From the NCBI GenBank assembly GCA_934378145.1, contig CAKXXW010000055.1:1-6594 (forward strand): DNA of 6,594 nt, read 5' to 3'. The notes beneath the pieces were generated by a model that was not told the DNA's origin, did not search any database, and saw nothing but the letters and a program-made list of their open reading frames with translations. This DNA comes from an uncultured Eubacteriales bacterium. Its GTDB lineage: Bacteria; Bacillota; Clostridia; Oscillospirales; CAG-272. Position numbers and translations under genes: made by a program. Within the stretch, counting starts at the first letter, position 1, and the number at the start of each line of letters is the position of its first letter. Below, one piece after another: positions 1-6,018 of the stretch.

Positions 1-70
1 AAGAAGGAACATAAAAGTCTCCTGTTATATCCCCGACAAGCTTTGTGTCGAGTTTAATCTCATTATTCAT
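1..70 (-). CDS. DUF262/GmrSD-like protein, N-terminal 23 codons only (runs off the left edge)
   Basis: The visible part starts MNNEIKLDTKLVGDITGDF and goes on YVPS before the window ends. The one spare base (T) fits a following Tyr codon, giving the FYVPSY start of the FxVPxYQRxYxW motif that opens DUF262 (GmrSD N-terminal) proteins. Members of that family include nucleotide-dependent restriction enzymes acting on modified phage DNA. The ATG at 70-68 overlaps the TGA of the helix-turn-helix-like gene by four bases (ATGA), so the two are translationally coupled. Codons are AT-rich, unlike the housekeeping genes to the right. The family call rests on only 23 residues and on recall of similar N-termini. 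The DGQQR motif and nuclease part would lie outside the window. Confidence 0.5.
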   Translation of the reverse strand, partial: MNNEIKLDTKLVGDITGDFYVPS

Positions 71-213
71 ATAGCTAGATATTCCGATTCCTTTGCCTTA
101 TCTGGTACAAGCCAAAGACTTACCTTACGAATTGCACCTTCTATACGCCCCTCTGCACAAAATAAAGAAATCCTTCGCCTCGATATTTTCTGCTTTCTAA
201 CATTATTAGACAT
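67..213 (-). CDS. Small helix-turn-helix-like DNA-binding protein (48 aa)
   Basis: This short gene is AT-rich. Residues 10-37 contain ISRRRISLFCAEGRI followed by EGAIRKVSLWLVPD. This matches the pattern of small Firmicute MerR/excisionase-like winged-helix proteins (ISxRRVxxLCxxGRIxGAxxxGxxWxIPxDA), where ISRRR begins the recognition helix and GRI...W.IP forms the wing. The start at 213-211 has AAGGA at 228-224, ten bases upstream. The frame stays open back to a stop at 258-256, so a slightly longer form from a non-ATG codon cannot be excluded. It overlaps the DUF262-like gene by ATGA, so it probably regulates or partners that gene. At 48 residues it is shorter than most relatives at the C-terminus, ending soon after the PDKAKE segment. 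The role as a local transcription regulator is inference. Confidence 0.55.
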   Translation of the reverse strand: MSNNVRKQKISRRRISLFCAEGRIEGAIRKVSLWLVPDKAKESEYLAI

Positions 214-252
214 TCCGCATTCTTCCTTCCAAGACAAACTATACCTGTTTAA

Positions 253-281
253 ATTTTATTCCCACGAAGAAACGCTTTCAC
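253..281 (-). promoter_or_regulatory. Possible promoter for the HTH/DUF262-like pair
   Basis: Read on the minus strand, GTGAAA (281-276, 4/6 match to TTGACA) is 17 bases from TAAAAT (258-253, 5/6 match to TATAAT). Transcription would start near 246, about 33 bases before the ATG at 213. AT-rich DNA makes chance matches likely, so this is tentative. Confidence 0.3.
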
Positions 282-294
282 GTAATAAATTACG
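281..294. promoter_or_regulatory. Perfect palindrome CGTAAT-AA-ATTACG, possible operator
   Basis: Two 6-base arms with a 2-base centre form a perfect dyad. It sits against the -35 element of the candidate promoter at 281-253 and about 70 bases upstream of the helix-turn-helix-like gene. The placement suits a regulator binding site, possibly for that gene's own product, but no binding evidence exists in the sequence. Confidence 0.35.
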
Positions 295-535
295 AATTAT
301 TTTACATCCGTTCATGCAACTATAAAATATGTTCCTCAATTCTAGTTTTCTGGGTATTAAAAAATGGCAGTAGATCTATAGTCTCAACATTAGAAAAAGT
401 ATTGTTATAGTCTCGCCTTGCAAAAGTCTAGTGTATAAAACTACTTTACTTGCCATGAAAAATTCCAGAGTTTTTCTAACTCAATTGATGCCTAACCCAA
501 GAATCCCTTTTTTTATAGGCTTTTGCAGCCTTCTA
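295..535. other. AT-rich stretch with no convincing gene, only short open fragments
   Basis: No long open frame or RNA gene is visible. On the minus strand, 427-320 is open for 35 codons, ending RIEEHIL and then TAG, with protein-like composition (it includes NVETIDLLPFF), but it has no start codon and follows a TAG at 430-428. A neighbouring frame is open from about 480 to about 377 and carries an ATG at 455 on the complementary reading. Together they could be the frameshifted tail of a lost gene. I do not recognise the family. No terminator with a U-tract follows rlmD here, so minus-strand readthrough toward 213 is possible. Confidence 0.4.
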
Positions 536-1915
536 TTACTTAACCGTTGACAAAAGAACTACCGTCTCCACATGCCCCGTGCGGGGGAACATATCGACCG
601 GTGTGACCTCGCCGCAGAGCTTATAGCCGCGGCAGATAAATTCCGCGCAGTCACGCGCAAGCGTGTCGGGATTGCAGGAAACATAGACCACCCGTCCGAT
701 GCCGCGCTCCGATATGTAGGAGATCAGCTCGGGCGTACTTCCCTTTCTCGGCGGGTCGAGAATGACGGTATCGGCGTCGATGCGTCTGCCGCTTTCCCTC
801 TCGGCGCGTGCAAGTATTCCTCCCGTCTCAGAGGCATCGCCGCAGAAAAATTCCGCGTTTTCGATACCGTTCAGAGCGGCATTGCGCCTCGCGCACTCAA
901 CGGCGTCGTGGACTATTTCGATACCCGTCAGGCTCTTTGCCATATCCGCCATGGTAAGACCTATCGAGCCTGTTCCGCAGTAGAGATCGAGCAGACTTTC
1001 CTCTCCGGTCAGAGCGGCTTTTTCGCGTGCAACCCGGTAAAGGAGTTCGGCTCCGTCGTGATTCACCTGCCAGAAGGATGCGGGAGTTATCAGGAACCTC
1101 ACGCCGCAAAGTATATCCTCTATGTGATCCTTACCGCCGATCAGCCTGTACTCATCGCCGGTTATGACATTGGTGTTTTTTCTGTTATAATTGACATAGA
1201 CGCTGACGACATCGGGAAATTTTTCCGTAAGATGATCGGCGAAAGCTCTCCCGAATGCCGCGCATTCGCATCTCAGCACCGGGCAGACCATGATCTCACC
1301 AGTTCCGTCGGCGCGTCTGATATAGATATGGCGAAGTATCCCTCCGCCGCTTTCCTCATCATATGCCGCGACCGAATGAGAAGCGGCGTAATCAAGCACC
1401 TCTGCGACTATCTCCGAAAACACCTCGGGCTGGAGCGGACAGCTTCCGTCGCCGACCACCCTGTGAGTCCCCGAAGCAAAGAATCCGGCAACGAGCCGGC
1501 CTTTCGATGCTCTGACGGGATACTGCGCCTTGTTTCTGTAACCCCGGGTTTTACACGTCGAAAGCACCTCTCCGACCGCGACATCGGGCAGTCCCGCCTT
1601 GATAAAGGCGTTCCTGACATATGCACGCTTGAGTTCAAGCTCGTGTTCATATGTTATATGCCGGTAGGCGCATCCGCCGCAGCTCTCGGGCGCGGCGCAC
1701 ATATCCTCTGCAAGGCGAAATGGGGAAGGTTCGGTCACCGACATGAGCCTTCCGACACAGTAGCCCGAATTTATCTTGATGATCTTAGCCTCGACGGTAT
1801 CGCCCGTGACTCCGCCGGCAACGAAGATGACTCTGCCGTCCTCAAGCCTTCCGACTCCGCATCCGAGGTTATTGAGATCGGTGAGCTTCACCCTCACCGT
1901 ATCGTTTTTGTTCAT
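536..1915 (-). CDS. rlmD: 23S rRNA (uracil-C5)-methyltransferase, RlmD/RumA type
   Basis: This is an S-adenosylmethionine-dependent methyltransferase of the TrmA/RumA family, expected to make m5U in 23S rRNA (U1939 in E. coli numbering). From the ATG at 1915 it is 459 residues. Residues 1-59 are a TRAM RNA-binding domain. Cys73-x5-Cys79-x2-Cys82 with Cys159 are the four ligands of the RlmD [4Fe-4S] cluster. The SAM motif is DLYCGTG (310-316), then DPPRKG (387-392), the catalytic nucleophile Cys414 in SCNP, and the general base Glu450 in GHVET. All key residues are present. Two starts compete. The ATG at 1915 overlaps the upstream stop by ATGA and fits the family N-terminus. A GTG at 1927 adds MLLR and has GAGGA (1938-1934) six bases upstream. 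It is last in an operon with rnhA. RlmCD-like specificity is less likely because the Fe-S cysteines are kept. Confidence 0.93.
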   Translation of the reverse strand: MNKNDTVRVKLTDLNNLGCGVGRLEDGRVIFVAGGVTGDTVEAKIIKINSGYCVGRLMSVTEPSPFRLAEDMCAAPESCGGCAYRHITYEHELELKRAYVRNAFIKAGLPDVAVGEVLSTCKTRGYRNKAQYPVRASKGRLVAGFFASGTHRVVGDGSCPLQPEVFSEIVAEVLDYAASHSVAAYDEESGGGILRHIYIRRADGTGEIMVCPVLRCECAAFGRAFADHLTEKFPDVVSVYVNYNRKNTNVITGDEYRLIGGKDHIEDILCGVRFLITPASFWQVNHDGAELLYRVAREKAALTGEESLLDLYCGTGSIGLTMADMAKSLTGIEIVHDAVECARRNAALNGIENAEFFCGDASETGGILARAERESGRRIDADTVILDPPRKGSTPELISYISERGIGRVVYVSCNPDTLARDCAEFICRGYKLCGEVTPVDMFPRTGHVETVVLLSTVK

Positions 1916-2562
1916 GCGTAGAAGCACTCGCCGTCCTCAAGGCGCAGGCAGGCAGCCTTTCCGCAGTCAAGACACCAATTCCCGCGGAAATTCGTGATCT
2001 TGTCGTACTGTCCCTGTTTTGCCCTTGCAGTGACGACCGTTCTGCCGGCAAAGGTATCCGAGTTCATATCGAAGCCCACTCCCGCGAATGCGGAGGGATC
2101 AAGTTCGTAAAGATCCTCGTTGCCGGTATATCCCTCGACTCCCGCCGACAGGAGCAGCCATTCCCTGCCCTTTATCGTCGTTTCCTCAAAGAGAGAAAAT
2201 TCGCCGAGATAATCGAGTATCCCCTCCCGCATATCGTCATCCATCCCGCGGAAGGCTTCAAGAGTTTCGGCTCCGCCGCGCGATGCCCATGCCTTCATCT
2301 CAGCAACGAATGCAGGATCGGGCGTGCCTCCGCCGACGAGCAGCTTTGTAAATCCCCCCAGCATACGGAGAGCGTCAAGCGCGTCCTTGTCCGACACGGG
2401 GTAAACATTCGGGCGCATACTCAGTTCGGTGACGAGTGAGAGATCCCCCCCGACGATACCGCCGAGAATGTAAACGGTGTCCTTTTCGCCCATTGCCGCG
2501 TTTTTTTCCAGCGAGCAGAAATCATCAAGGCTTCCGTGAAGCCCAGCTATCACATAAGTCAT
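1912..2562 (-). CDS. Metallophosphatase-fold protein lacking most metal ligands (probable pseudo-phosphatase, 216 aa)
   Basis: The layout follows small bacterial PPP-type phosphoesterases. It has a beta-strand start (TYVIAGLHG, 2-10), YILGGIVGGD (31-40), a YPV strand (54-56), GGAETLEAF (96-104), LLLSAG (136-141), and a family-typical C-terminus CLDCGKAACLRLEDGECFYA. The catalytic signatures are altered. GDxHG reads AGLHG (only His9 kept), GDxxDRG reads GGIVGGD, GNH reads VSDKD, HAG reads SAG, and the late GHT reads TAR. Metal-dependent hydrolysis therefore looks lost, while length, frame and fold features are intact. The start at 2562 is chosen because AAGGAG (2577-2572) lies nine bases upstream; a longer frame to 2589 has no such site. 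It lies 23 bases after rnhA and overlaps rlmD by ATGA, so all three are co-transcribed. Function is unknown; a binding or regulatory role is inference. Confidence 0.75.
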   Translation of the reverse strand: MTYVIAGLHGSLDDFCSLEKNAAMGEKDTVYILGGIVGGDLSLVTELSMRPNVYPVSDKDALDALRMLGGFTKLLVGGGTPDPAFVAEMKAWASRGGAETLEAFRGMDDDMREGILDYLGEFSLFEETTIKGREWLLLSAGVEGYTGNEDLYELDPSAFAGVGFDMNSDTFAGRTVVTARAKQGQYDKITNFRGNWCLDCGKAACLRLEDGECFYA

Positions 2563-2585
2563 TTTTATAATCTCCTTGATTTTTA

Positions 2586-3026
2586 TCACTTTTTAAGGCT
2601 GTCGGCATACGCCGTTGCAAGGGCGTCGCACCGCTCGTTATACGGATGTCCGTTATGACCCTTCACCCATACGAATGTAACACTGTGTTTTTTCAGCAGA
2701 GAGAGCAGCTTTTCCCAAAGATCGGGATTGAGTGCCGGTTTTCCGTCGCCCTTCTTCCAGCCCCGCGCGCGCCAGCCCTCCGCCCAACCGAGCGTCACGG
2801 CATCGCACAGATACTTTGAATCGGTGCATAGAGTGACCTCGCACGGCTCGCGCAGCGCCTCAAGTGCCTTTATCGCCGCCGTCAGCTCCATTCTGTTGTT
2901 TGTCGTAGGATTTTCTCCTCCCGACAGCTCCCGCTCTTTGCCGAGGTAGACCAGAACAGCCCCCCAGCCTCCCGCTCCGGGATTCCCGCGGCAGGCGCCA
3001 TCGGTATATATGTCAACATGCTTCAT
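2586..3026 (-). CDS. rnhA: Ribonuclease HI
   Basis: This enzyme cleaves the RNA strand of RNA-DNA hybrids (R-loops, Okazaki primers) in the cytoplasm, using two divalent metal ions. The protein is 146 residues, close to the 155 of E. coli RNase HI. It shows the family start IYTDGACRGNPGAGGWG and all expected active-site residues: Asp9, Glu47 (in NNRMEL), Asp69 (in CTDSKY), His124 (in KGHNGHPYNE) and Asp134. The basic protrusion (WRARGWKKGDGKP, about 85-97) of E. coli-type enzymes is also present. The ATG at 3026 is preferred because the family motif follows at once and GGGGGAG lies just upstream, although its 3-base spacing is tight. A TTG at 3068 in the same frame falls over the promoter -10 region and cannot be the start. 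It is the first gene of the operon. Confidence 0.95.
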   Translation of the reverse strand: MKHVDIYTDGACRGNPGAGGWGAVLVYLGKERELSGGENPTTNNRMELTAAIKALEALREPCEVTLCTDSKYLCDAVTLGWAEGWRARGWKKGDGKPALNPDLWEKLLSLLKKHSVTFVWVKGHNGHPYNERCDALATAYADSLKK

Positions 3027-3056
3027 AAGCTCCCCCGTTTCCTTTACTTCTCTTTT

Positions 3057-3085
3057 ATTATACCACAATATCGGCGCAAGAGCAA
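3057..3085 (-). promoter_or_regulatory. Promoter of the rnhA-pseudophosphatase-rlmD operon
   Basis: On the minus strand there is a perfect TATAAT (3062-3057) preceded by TGG, an extended -10, with TTGCTC (3085-3080) 17 bases upstream. Transcription should start near 3050, leaving about 24 bases of leader before rnhA. It is divergent from the promoter at 3154-3182. Confidence 0.7.
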
Positions 3086-3153
3086 CAATCCGCCGAATTA
3101 TATTTTGAAGCCGCGGATAACGGCAAATTGCTCCGCAAAAAGTCGGATTTGTA

Positions 3154-3182
3154 TTGACACGGGAGGAAAAAGGAGGTATAAT
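3154..3182 (+). promoter_or_regulatory. Full-consensus sigma-A promoter of the CNNM operon
   Basis: TTGACA (3154-3159) and TATAAT (3177-3182) are separated by exactly 17 bases, matching the consensus at 12 of 12 positions. The expected start of transcription is about 3189, giving a leader of about 48 bases. The purine-rich spacer carries GGAGG strings that precede the transcript, so they cannot serve as ribosome binding sites. Confidence 0.85.
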
Positions 3183-3208
3183 AACAAGTAATACACTTTT
3201 GATTGGAG

Positions 3209-3243
3209 ATGGTCTCTTAATGGACGGTGACGGTCGATGCTGA
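3209..3243 (+). other. Two possible tiny upstream ORFs before the first CNNM gene
   Basis: ATG at 3209 encodes M-V-S and its TAA (3218-3220) overlaps a second ATG at 3220, which encodes MDGDGRC. That reading ends with TGA at 3241-3243, overlapping the true ATG at 3237. GGAG (3205-3208) stands just upstream of the first and 11 bases before the second. They could be a chance arrangement or a translational-coupling leader. Confidence 0.2.
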
Positions 3244-4577
3244 CCCCCACTATTATCGCCCTTGCGGTCGCATTCGTTGTGCTTATCATTTTCGGCGCGT
3301 ATTTCGGAGGTGCCGAAACGGCATTCACTGCAGTAAACCTGATAAAGATCAGGGCTATGGCGGAAAACGGCGACAAACGGGCAAAAACGGTACTCTACAT
3401 AACCGACAATTTCAACAAGGCACTTTCAACCGTGCTTATCGGCAACAACATCACGCACATAGGTGCGGGTGCCGTTGCCACATCGCTCGTGCTTGAACTC
3501 TGGAAACAGGGTACGCTCGGCAACATATCGGAGGATACCGCATCCTTCCTTTACGGAACGGTCATTGCGACCTTCCTCGTTTTCCTCTTTGCCGAGATGA
3601 TCCCGAAGAGCCACGCAAACGACAGGAGCGAGACTCTCGCACTCAAGTATGCCTTCTCTCTGAAAGTGCTTATGAAGGTATTCTTCCCTCTCGTCGCCAT
3701 GTTCACGGCTATCACGAAGCTCGTGTCGAAGCTCTTTGCCGGCAAGGATGAGCCTTCGATAACCGAGGACGACCTCTATGACATCATAGACACGGCGGAG
3801 GAAGAGGGCGTCATGGACGAAAAGCAGAGCGATATGTTCCGCTCGGCGCTTGACCTTTCCGATACCTTCGTTTCGGATGTCATGACCGTGAAGGACGATA
3901 TGGTCACGGTCGATGTATCGATGCCGAATGAAAAAATAATCGAAATCGTCAAAGGTTCCAACCATTCAAGGATCCCGGTATGCGACGGCTCATCCGAAAA
4001 GGTCGTCGGTGTTCTCAATATCAGGGATTTCCTGAAGGCTTATATGAAAAACCGCAGTGTCCGCATACGGAGCGTTATGAAAAAGCCATACTTTGCCAGC
4101 CCGGACGCGAAGATCGAGGACGTTTTCTCGGATATGAGCAAAAGCGGCCATTACCTCGCCGTTGTCGGCGACGCACAGCACGCCGTAGGACTTGCGACGA
4201 TCGAGGATTTCCTTGAGGAGATCGTCGGCGAGATTTGGGACGAGGACGATGTGGTCGACAAGAATTTCATAAACCTCGGAGGCAACCGCTTCCTTGTCAG
4301 CACGGAGCTGACACTCGGAGAAGCCTTTCGCCGTATGAAGCTGAGGCTTCCCGACCGCGGACTTACGCAGGCAAAGATATATGACTGGGCGCTGAAGGGC
4401 TTCGGTCACTTCCCCGAAGAGGATGAGACATTCCGCTATCACAGCCTCGAGGTCTCTGCCGAAAGCCTTGAAGACAATGTTATAGATAAAGAATCGGGCA
4501 GGCTCGACAAAGTAGTGTTCCATCTTGTCACGAACGATCCTCCCGCAGACTCCGGAAAGGAGGAAACGGGCAGATGA
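3237..4577 (+). CDS. CNNM/CBS-pair/CorC_HlyC membrane protein, diverged copy (446 aa)
   Basis: The CNNM/CorC family consists of membrane proteins implicated in Mg2+ and cation efflux or its regulation. Domain order is typical: a DUF21 transmembrane domain (helices about 5-24, 65-88, 103-122, 146-166), an acidic helical linker (174-210), two CBS domains (about 212-270 and 276-335), and a CorC_HlyC domain (about 343-432). LIGNN (67-71) is kept. Several hallmarks differ: the first-helix SGSE is GGAE (24-27), GExxPK is AEMIPK (119-124), the CBS1 entry MTPRTD is MTVKDD (216-221), and the CBS2 DEFGGT is DAQHAV (312-317). The ATG at 3237 is the only usable start, because an in-frame TGA lies at 3228-3230. 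GGTGA (3226-3230) gives it a ribosome site with six-base spacing. It overlaps the next gene by ATGA. A regulatory partner of the second copy is inferred. Confidence 0.88.
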   Translation: MLTPTIIALAVAFVVLIIFGAYFGGAETAFTAVNLIKIRAMAENGDKRAKTVLYITDNFNKALSTVLIGNNITHIGAGAVATSLVLELWKQGTLGNISEDTASFLYGTVIATFLVFLFAEMIPKSHANDRSETLALKYAFSLKVLMKVFFPLVAMFTAITKLVSKLFAGKDEPSITEDDLYDIIDTAEEEGVMDEKQSDMFRSALDLSDTFVSDVMTVKDDMVTVDVSMPNEKIIEIVKGSNHSRIPVCDGSSEKVVGVLNIRDFLKAYMKNRSVRIRSVMKKPYFASPDAKIEDVFSDMSKSGHYLAVVGDAQHAVGLATIEDFLEEIVGEIWDEDDVVDKNFINLGGNRFLVSTELTLGEAFRRMKLRLPDRGLTQAKIYDWALKGFGHFPEEDETFRYHSLEVSAESLEDNVIDKESGRLDKVVFHLVTNDPPADSGKEETGR

Positions 4578-5944
4578 TCTTACAGAATATACTTTCACTT
4601 GCGTCGGAGGCAGCTCCGACAGCCGATCCGGCAGGCGAATTCAAGGTAGCGGGCTATGTCCTGATAATCGTAATCATGGTCATATGCTCGGCATTCTTCT
4701 CGGGCTCGGAAATATCCTTCAATGCCTCAAACAAGATAAGGCTCAAAAAGCGCGCCGATGACGGAGAAAAAGCCGCAAAGCTTGCGTACAAGATAAACGA
4801 ACGCTTCACCGAGGCGCTTTCGGCGATCCTTATCGGCAACAACCTTGCAAACATAGCCGCATCCACCGCCGCAACGCTTATATTCACCAATGTTCTCGCG
4901 GATGTAAAGATCGACGACGGTGTGAAAAGCACGCTCATAACCGTGCTTTCGACAGCGCTGATGACTCTGCTTATCCTCATTTTCGGTGAGATCACGCCGA
5001 AGATAATCGCAAAGCAGCATGCCGACTTCCTTGTTTACAAGGTGGCCTACCCCGTCCGTATCGTATGGATCATACTCTTCCCCGTGGTCAAGCTCGTTAT
5101 GCTCCTCGTAAACCTTCTCAGAAAGATCTGGGGCAAGGACAAAGCCGAGAACGAGCCGACCGTGTCGGAAGAGGAGCTTGCCTCGATCATCGAAACGGTC
5201 GAGGAAGAGGGTGTCATCAACGAGGACAAGAGCGAGCTGCTCCAATCGACCCTTGAATTCCCCGATACCTCCATCGAGGAGATAATGACTCCCCGCACCG
5301 ATCTCGTGTCACTCGACATAAACGACAGCTTCAAAAAGAATGTCGCGATAATCTCGTCGTCGCGTTTTTCAAGGCTTCCGGTCTACGACGACAGTGCCGA
5401 TAATATTGTGGGAATACTCTCGCTCAACCGCTTCTACCGCGAGGCGGTCGATCATGACGGAGAGTTTGACCTGCGCTCGGTCCTTCTGAAGCCGGTCTAC
5501 CTCCACAAAGCGATGAAGCTCCCCGCCGCTCTCAAACTGATGCGTGAAAAGCAGACCCACATCGCCGTCGTGACCGACGAATTCGGCGGAACTATGGGTA
5601 TCGTATCACTCGAGGATATACTTGAAGAGCTTGTCGGCGACATCTGGGACGAATCCGACATAATAGTCGAGGAGATTAGCGAAAGCGCCGACGGCGTCTA
5701 TACCGTCAACGGCGATATGAACATCTATGATTTCTTCGACGCCGTGGATGTCTCGCCGAAGGACTTTGAGAGCGACTGCACGACCGTCGGAGGCTGGGCG
5801 ACCGAGATGCTCAACGCTGAGCCGAAACCCGGTGAATCCTTCACCTACCGTGAACTCACCGTAACGGTCGCGGCTATGAACGACCTGCGCGTGACACAGC
5901 TCACGGCTGTAGTTGACCGTAAGGAAGACGAAGAAGAAAAGTAA
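4574..5944 (+). CDS. CNNM/CBS-pair/CorC_HlyC membrane protein, canonical copy (456 aa)
   Basis: This copy has the same architecture as its neighbour but all family hallmarks. After a 25-residue polar N-terminal extension come the first helix (about 26-46) with FFSGSE (41-46), LIGNN (86-90), a helix ending in FGEITPK (137-143), and a further hydrophobic helix (about 157-185). Next are an acidic linker (196-232), CBS1 with IMTPRTD (237-243), CBS2 with DEFGGT (335-340) and the LEDILEELVGDIWDE signature (346-360), and a CorC_HlyC domain (about 369-448). In characterised homologues the SGSE and GExPK regions line the cation site, and the CBS pair binds Mg-ATP. Transport of Mg2+ (or Co2+) is therefore likely, though the substrate cannot be read from sequence. 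AAGGAGG (4557-4563) lies ten bases before the ATG. The acidic tail EDEEEK ends five bases before the terminator stem. Confidence 0.92.
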   Translation: MILQNILSLASEAAPTADPAGEFKVAGYVLIIVIMVICSAFFSGSEISFNASNKIRLKKRADDGEKAAKLAYKINERFTEALSAILIGNNLANIAASTAATLIFTNVLADVKIDDGVKSTLITVLSTALMTLLILIFGEITPKIIAKQHADFLVYKVAYPVRIVWIILFPVVKLVMLLVNLLRKIWGKDKAENEPTVSEEELASIIETVEEEGVINEDKSELLQSTLEFPDTSIEEIMTPRTDLVSLDINDSFKKNVAIISSSRFSRLPVYDDSADNIVGILSLNRFYREAVDHDGEFDLRSVLLKPVYLHKAMKLPAALKLMREKQTHIAVVTDEFGGTMGIVSLEDILEELVGDIWDESDIIVEEISESADGVYTVNGDMNIYDFFDAVDVSPKDFESDCTTVGGWATEMLNAEPKPGESFTYRELTVTVAAMNDLRVTQLTAVVDRKEDEEEK

Positions 5945-5949
5945 TACCC

Positions 5950-5979
5950 AAGCTCCGGAAATTTTTCCGGAGCTTTTTT
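5950..5979 (+). terminator. Rho-independent terminator of the CNNM operon
   Basis: A 12-base-pair perfect inverted repeat (AAGCTCCGGAAA at 5950-5961 against 5964-5975), running into six T residues (5974-5979), starts five bases after the second CNNM stop codon. It separates that operon from the ylxM promoter 11 bases on. Confidence 0.93.
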
Positions 5980-5989
5980 ATTTAATCCC

Positions 5990-6018
5990 TTGACAAAGCG
6001 AAAAGACTGTGGTATACT
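5990..6018 (+). promoter_or_regulatory. Strong promoter of ylxM-ffh
   Basis: Perfect TTGACA (5990-5995), a 17-base spacer and TATACT (6013-6018), with TGG immediately before the -10 (extended -10). Transcription should start near 6024-6025, about 25 bases before the ylxM ATG. Confidence 0.85.

Noticed and set aside
516..531. Hairpin AGGCT-N5-AGCCT as a terminator for rlmD
   Set aside because: The stem is only five pairs, and on the minus strand it is followed by A residues, not a U-tract. In the plus direction the downstream tract is also poor.
455..550. Short plus-strand ORF of 31 codons with a hydrophobic end
   Set aside because: No ribosome binding site, and it runs into the rlmD 3' end; low-complexity AT-rich DNA makes this likely by chance.
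572..1921. Plus-strand open frame of 449 codons opposite rlmD
   Set aside because: It lies entirely antisense to a gene with all catalytic motifs, has no family resemblance, and such frames are common opposite GC-rich codon-biased genes.
2563..2589. Longer N-terminus (MIKIKEIIK) for the pseudo-phosphatase
   Set aside because: The added codons include the AAGGAG ribosome site itself, and the family begins with the TYVI strand directly after the ATG at 2562.
3161..3176. GGGAGG and AGGAGG strings as ribosome binding sites
   Set aside because: They lie in the spacer between -35 and -10, upstream of the predicted transcript start.
3189..3236. Mg2+-sensing riboswitch (M-box type) before the CNNM genes
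   Set aside because: The leader is only about 48 bases, far too short for that RNA, and no alternative terminator stem is present.
3426..5245. Several minus-strand open frames (3965-3426, 4598-3990, 5245-4727) opposite the CNNM genes
   Set aside because: Their histidine- and arginine-rich translations look like reverse-strand shadows, and the CNNM frames on the other strand are certain.
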